In this document: in pieces, positions 60,031 to 64,000 of the stretch
Layout of the letters: the number at the start of each line of letters is the position of its first letter
Position numbering within the stretch: position 1 is the first letter of the stretch
Origin: Chitinivibrionales bacterium
GTDB taxonomy: Bacteria; Fibrobacterota; Chitinivibrionia; Chitinivibrionales; JANQEN01
Direction: 5' to 3'
Length of the DNA stretch: 64,000 nucleotides
NCBI GenBank assembly: GCA_028278335.1
Contig: JANQEN010000063.1
Span: 18,497 to 82,496, forward strand
Notes under the pieces: generated by a model
What the model saw: the letters and a program-made list of their open reading frames with translations, nothing else
What the model was told of the DNA's origin: nothing
Databases searched by the model: none
Translations under genes and position numbers: made by a program

Positions 60031-60645
60031 ATGAATACACCATTTAAAAAAATTGCAAAAACACTCCTCCTGTTAATTGTTTTTTATTCACTAACTTATA
60101 CCCATCCTGGGCATGAATCCTCACCACAAAAACCAGCCTTCTTTGGCGGTGGTATGGCAATGCAAACAGGGTATGTATCTATTGAAAACGACTTTGGTAC
60201 AATTAAGAGCTTCCTTTTTGGATTGGGAGGAAGGCTTTATTTCAATGTGGGAAAAGCGTTGCGCTTAGGTGGAGCTGGGGCCTCAGTAAAGTGTTCCTAT
60301 GAAGACCCAGGACTAAAGGATAGCTATGTGCGTATTGGGTATGGCGGTATAACTGGAGAGGCATCGATCCCAGTAAAGGCCTTTCGCTTTTCCTTTGGTT
60401 TACTAGTGGGGGGCGCTTCATATGCAAACCTTCATATCATATCTAAGGGAGATGCAAATACATTTGAGGTAGTCTCTGACCAGCGAAGCACCTTTGTTCT
60501 CAGTCCTATTGCTACTGTGGAACGATCATTAACGCAGTCTCTCTCCTTAATGCTCATGGTCGACTATCTCTGGGGCCCAGACCTGGGTGACCAAAAGCAT
60601 CTTGGTGGTCCTAAGGTGCATATGGGAGTTCTTTTTAATAAATAG
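60031..60645 (+). CDS. Outer-membrane beta-barrel-like protein with HPGHE start
   Basis: 204 residues. The signal peptide ends SLTYTHPGHESS, so the mature chain starts with a His pair. The rest is Gly-rich alternating strands (GRLYFNVGKALRLGGAGASV, FSFGLLVGGASYANLHII, LSLMLMVDYLWGPDLG), with a terminal VHMGVLFNK. A small barrel or periplasmic fold; no family recognised. Confidence 0.68.
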   Translation: MNTPFKKIAKTLLLLIVFYSLTYTHPGHESSPQKPAFFGGGMAMQTGYVSIENDFGTIKSFLFGLGGRLYFNVGKALRLGGAGASVKCSYEDPGLKDSYVRIGYGGITGEASIPVKAFRFSFGLLVGGASYANLHIISKGDANTFEVVSDQRSTFVLSPIATVERSLTQSLSLMLMVDYLWGPDLGDQKHLGGPKVHMGVLFNK

Positions 60646-60689
60646 TTTTAAATTTGACTCATTTTTTCCCTTATAATTATAAGTATTTG

Positions 60690-60795
60690 GATGTGCCCCT
60701 CACATTCGTTCGGGTCGCCGTGTCTCTGGGCTCTGCTCTTCCGCCTCGGTCTGGCAGAAGGCCAGACTAAACCCGCCACCTGGCTCACACAAAAG
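60690..60795. repeat. GC-rich island with hairpin
   Basis: About 105 bp of GC-rich, stop-rich sequence after the barrel gene. GTCTGGC-AGAAG-GCCAGAC (60749-60767) is a perfect 7-bp hairpin; GGGTCGCC occurs upstream. It has the look of a palindromic repeat fragment, but no second copy is in the window. Confidence 0.45.
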
Positions 60796-60887
60796 CATAA
60801 ATCAAAATCTACTTAATTGCCTATACACTTTATAATTTCAAATCGACGATACCATTCTCATTATTGACTTCTGACAATATTTTAATC

Positions 60888-61000
60888 TTTTGCGCGAGGG
60901 ATGTGGAAGGTGCGGAGCAGTGTTTTTGCGCAGCAAAAATACCGGAGCGATAGCGAAGCCTGGAGCAAGCCCGACCCGAGCCTGCGAGGGACGCGCCCAA
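60888..61000 (+). repeat. Family C GC-rich repeat, copy 3
   Basis: About 112 bp, TTTTGCGCGAGGGA to GACGCGCCCAA. The internal hairpin has changed to GTGTTTTTGC-GCA-GCAAAAATAC, with both sides altered relative to copies 1 and 2. It ends about 20 bp from the stop of the convergent barrel gene. Confidence 0.85.
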
Positions 61001-61022
61001 CTATCTTTACGTGGTATAAATA

Positions 61023-62738
61023 TCAAAACTCTCCCGGTGAATTTCTCCGAAAAAGATTACGCAACGCAGGCAGGTCATAGGCAAAAAAGATCGCGGCTTT
61101 GACACCTTGCTGCGATGCCCAGTTTCCCTTCTTTTCATGTTCGTACAAAATGGTTTTTCCCTCTTTGTCAGTCACCTGCGTTCGTGGTTGCAAAAGGTAC
61201 AGAAGCGGTGCTGTGAATTGAAACTGATAGATTGCCGGACCCCGTTTATAGTGGAGATTAAGCATGGTGTTAATCCAAATCTCTTTACGATAGTTTTTCC
61301 GCATGTTAGCAACTTCAAATTCCAGATCATTATTAACCACATTATTTTCACCAAAGTATTTATTCAACCAAGTAAATTTGGTATTGATAAAATGAATTAT
61401 CCCAAGCCCAAGGTTTGAATTGGCATTTCCGTAAAGGGGAAACATCATACTCAAGTCCACACCTACATCAACAAAATTTTCATTGGCATAGGAGAAGTTT
61501 TCCCAGGAGTATTCATCGTCCACATAAACAGTTGATCTGCGATAAGCTCGTATATCACCCCCATTAACCCGTTGTATATTGGTGTTCCCTATTCGAGTAT
61601 AGGCATATTCCAAAAGGAGTGCTGCGTCAATGTAAGCAAACCGTGTTTTCCAGGGATAGATATTGATATTTGGGTTAACCTCAACAATAAATGTTCGAGC
61701 TGCTTCTAAAGCATCGTCTTCAACATCTAAATTCTCTGTAAGAGCATTTTTAGATTTATGAGCGTTATATCCTAAAAAGAGTAATGTATTTAAGGAATAT
61801 CGTTCCCCTTTTTTCAAGGTTACATTATTGTAAAGCCTGTAGGTTAGATCATGGGTTTTGGTTGCCCAATCACTTTTAACATAATCCCCAATAAAGTTAT
61901 TTCTAATGATCGTATCGGAAATATTAGAGGGTTGGCTCTGCCACCTGAATTGGTCCTGTTTACCAAAAATATACCGAAAGCGCCCTCCCCATTTCATACG
62001 ACTCATGGTTGTACCAACTTGTAAATCCATTCGATAGAGGGGCCCACGGGAGTATTCATTTTGAAACCAGGCATCACCCTCGGTGCTGCGTGGACCAAAT
62101 ATATGATTACAACCAACAGTTGCCCATCCCCATACCATTCGTGATGTTTCATAGGGCTGATCATTTTTATTAAACACAAATCTCTGATTGGGGCTTCCCA
62201 ATTGATATAAGCCTAAATTTAATTTAATGCCCACTGGCAGCCCTTTAAGATGAAATCCCCAGATCGAGCTTGCCCGTACTTCATGACTCGAATTGGTTAT
62301 GGAGTAGTCAAAGGGAATGGTATTGTTGTTGTCGCTGTTTGTCAATATACCCGAGGCCTTGTTAGAGAAGGCGTTGACATCATACATAACATCCACATAA
62401 TGCACAAGACCGGGATTTGGTTTATAGCAAATACCCATATGGTTTTTAAATGATCGTATCACTCCATCATGATCAAAATTTGCACTGGATTCTTTAATGT
62501 TCTCACCGGTTACCGTGTAAGAGTCATTCGGTCGATGGGTCGGCTCATCTACATCTCCCCACCAGGGTAACTTTTGCATGGAGGGATAAAAGAAGACAAA
62601 TTCGCTGGGCAAAGCAGTCACATCCTGGGGAAAGGCAAATATAGACAAATAGGGATTGGAACCAACAAAAAAGATTCTTCCCTGAATTGAAAGTACACAA
62701 ACCAGTATCAGTAGCAACCAATTTCTTCTTTTTATCAT
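61023..62738 (-). CDS. Outer-membrane beta-barrel protein
   Basis: 571 residues, signal peptide then RIFFVGSNPYLSIFAFPQDV. The body is a long series of amphipathic strands (HYVDVMYDVNAFSNK, VGIKLNLGLYQLG, MDLQVGTTMSRMKWGGRFRY, FAYIDAALLLEYAYTRIG, VDVGVDLSMMFPLYG), ending with LHYKRGPAIYQFQFTAPLLY and a short basic tail. Porin or substrate-uptake role possible; no plug or TonB box seen. AGGAGGCG precedes the ATG. Confidence 0.75.
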   Translation of the reverse strand: MIKRRNWLLLILVCVLSIQGRIFFVGSNPYLSIFAFPQDVTALPSEFVFFYPSMQKLPWWGDVDEPTHRPNDSYTVTGENIKESSANFDHDGVIRSFKNHMGICYKPNPGLVHYVDVMYDVNAFSNKASGILTNSDNNNTIPFDYSITNSSHEVRASSIWGFHLKGLPVGIKLNLGLYQLGSPNQRFVFNKNDQPYETSRMVWGWATVGCNHIFGPRSTEGDAWFQNEYSRGPLYRMDLQVGTTMSRMKWGGRFRYIFGKQDQFRWQSQPSNISDTIIRNNFIGDYVKSDWATKTHDLTYRLYNNVTLKKGERYSLNTLLFLGYNAHKSKNALTENLDVEDDALEAARTFIVEVNPNINIYPWKTRFAYIDAALLLEYAYTRIGNTNIQRVNGGDIRAYRRSTVYVDDEYSWENFSYANENFVDVGVDLSMMFPLYGNANSNLGLGIIHFINTKFTWLNKYFGENNVVNNDLEFEVANMRKNYRKEIWINTMLNLHYKRGPAIYQFQFTAPLLYLLQPRTQVTDKEGKTILYEHEKKGNWASQQGVKAAIFFAYDLPALRNLFRRNSPGEF

Positions 62739-62916
62739 ATTCGCCTCCTCTAAGTGTGTATTCTAGAAATATAAACACTGTTATTTAATATTGTACAATA
62801 ATTCTCTATTACAATTAGATATTAAGAAGTAAAAAATATTTTGAGCGATTGTATTTTATTAATTGGTTATCTTATTATATACAATTCATCAACCTATACC
62901 TAAGGATATTCATTAC

Positions 62917-63462
62917 ATGAAAAACCTATTATTTCTGATAATCATACTATTAACATTGAGCTTGCATGCCAAAACAACCACAATCTCACCAGAAATGTAT
63001 ACTGGGTTTCTTCTTGTTGGAGAAAATGAAACCCATATGGCTATTGGATTTGAAACAGGTGGCGGTATTAGAATTGGTAAACGAAACTTAATTAGTTATG
63101 ATATTGGCATATCCAGGCAGACTGGAGGGGTTACCGATGTACCAAAACCAACAAGGGATTGGGTTATAGCATCGGGATTCAATTATATGTTTATGCCAAT
63201 TGTACTTGAAGACATCCTGGGGTGGGAATTTGGCATTCGCCAAGGATTAAATCGTAATGAGTACGATGAAACTGATGGTTACTTTGGACTAATGTCACGA
63301 GTTACAATAGGAACTAAAAATGTTAAATTTTACTTCACAGGAACTGCTTCGATGTCCGTAGTCGTAGACCTCTTTGGAGGTACCCCTAACACAAATACCT
63401 ACGTGGCAAACATAAGTTCAGGAGTAACTGTTTCTCTTTCAAAACTCTTCAATCCCAACTAA
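62917..63462 (+). CDS. Small outer-membrane-type exported protein
   Basis: 181 residues from the ATG at 62917 (AAGGAT upstream; an earlier in-frame start at 62863 lacks a ribosome site and gives a non-signal N-terminus). Signal peptide ends LSLHAKTT. Barrel-like strands: AIGFETGGGIRIGKRNLISY, DIGISRQTGGVTD, GFNYMFMPIVLEDILGWEFG, FYFTGTASMSVVV. Function unknown. Confidence 0.7.
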   Translation: MKNLLFLIIILLTLSLHAKTTTISPEMYTGFLLVGENETHMAIGFETGGGIRIGKRNLISYDIGISRQTGGVTDVPKPTRDWVIASGFNYMFMPIVLEDILGWEFGIRQGLNRNEYDETDGYFGLMSRVTIGTKNVKFYFTGTASMSVVVDLFGGTPNTNTYVANISSGVTVSLSKLFNPN

Positions 63463-63734
63463 ACCTTTAATTATAAATCAATTAGAGGTTAGCCTTAAGA
63501 TATCAATACATACAATTTCTGTATATCCTGTCAATCCTTCATTCCGGTAAATCCTGATTCTAACAATGGGGTACTAAAATTATTACTTGGATGCCCATCA
63601 AACTATGCCGTATACCGAAACCTAACCCCAATATGACGACAATCCTTAAATGCCAAAGGGATGAAAAATCATTTAATAAGTACTGACCAGTTTTACAGTT
63701 ACCAATAATCTTGATTTTAGCCCATTGTCCCCTA

Positions 63735-64000
63735 GGAAATAGAACCAAAACCAATATTTTGGGCGTGGTGTCATTGGGAAGTATGCTACTAACTGATTTT
63801 TTGTTCACTGTCATCACGGGAAATCCACACAAAATTGAATACCTGCGCTTGGTAAAAATGGCTGAACCCACAAAAAGAGTTTTTTGTGCTTGGTAACATT
63901 AGGAAGCATGCTACTAACTGGTTGTTGCACCATTTCCAAAATGGAAACGTGCTATAAAACGTTTTTTGCTGCATTTCCAATTGGGAAGAGTGCTATAAAA
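63735..64000. repeat. Tandem repeat array with 41-42 bp period, running off the window
   Basis: GGAA-type anchors at 63735, 63777, 63819, 63861 (degenerate), 63902, 63943 and 63984. The last units have palindromic cores TTTCCAAAATGGAAA and TTTCCAATTGGGAAG; spacers share GTGCTATAAAA or ATGCTACTAACTG blocks. The period slips to 41, so no frame is kept and it is non-coding. The 270 bp before it (63463-63734) hold nothing recognised. Confidence 0.65.

Noticed and set aside
1..64000. tRNA, rRNA or tmRNA genes
   Set aside because: I looked in the larger gaps for T-loop-like GTTCRA motifs with flanking stems and found none that fold as a tRNA. A covariance-model scan could still find one I missed.
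1..64000. Insertion sequences, prophage or integrated plasmid
   Set aside because: No transposase, integrase, relaxase or phage structural gene is recognised. The palindromic families have no linked transposase in the window.

Overview
The window is AT-rich bacterial chromosome with tightly packed genes on both strands, broken by GC-rich intergenic islands. There are no rRNA genes and I recognised no tRNA. The envelope is Gram-negative: there are several beta-barrel proteins, many lipoproteins, an RND metal pump, an exported superoxide dismutase and a RecBC nuclease. Four secreted proteins end in a C-terminal beta-domain of the FlgD-like / type IX secretion-tail kind, with patterns such as SGIYLLKF, AGVYLCKL and NGVYTCLI. 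With a pectate-lyase-like protein and a TIM-barrel-like secreted protein, this fits the Fibrobacterota/FCB side of the tree (a Chitinispirillum/Chitinivibrio-like organism). The placement is inference; no marker gene settles it.

Layout. 1-6833 (minus): heavy-metal efflux locus with a CusA/CzcA pump (cut by the window start), a very short periplasmic adaptor, a large His-rich outer-membrane barrel, a secreted Kre9-like protein and a small His/Cys protein. 6994-9519: fused transporter/spermidine-synthase-like protein. 9901-11963: HEAT-repeat protein coupled to a gingipain-fold secreted peptidase. 12247-16782 (minus): serine/cysteine block of SerA, SerC, a cysteine-synthase-like enzyme and a DUF1015 protein. 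17794-26406: small zinc-type protein, phytoene-desaturase-like oxidoreductase, RecC and RecB. 26892-29867: a Rossmann/mini-chemoreceptor hybrid, a strongly structured intergenic region and a KamA-family radical SAM aminomutase. 31116-35497: glutamine-cyclotransferase-like propeller, small barrel, CrcB fluoride channel, DUF3795 protein and two lipoproteins. 35526-36930: structured repeat, palindromic 42-bp array and an unknown basic coiled-coil protein. 37341-44698: SDR enzyme, C69 peptidase with PKD and tail, rhodanese, chemoreceptor, flavin reductase and CARDB lipoprotein. 45367-52958: zinc ribbon, Tat-exported SOD, WG-repeat lipoprotein, Cys-rich lipoprotein, Bcp peroxiredoxin, APH-type kinase and secreted TIM-barrel-like protein. 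53418-58367: five-gene operon with DUF547, a membrane/GT2 fusion, DUF2064 and DUF1499. 58448-63462: PL9-like pectate lyase and three outer-membrane proteins.

The most striking content is non-coding. Family A is a 140-144 bp nested palindrome present six times in both orientations; its stems are kept by compensatory base changes. Family B has two copies and family C three. Further candidates are a three-way-junction RNA upstream of the kamA-like gene, a multi-hairpin island after recB, and two tandem arrays with 41-42 bp period. None encodes a protein that would explain it. Together they suggest a genome colonised by several families of small structured palindromic elements, of which family A is the best candidate for an undescribed RNA or MITE family.
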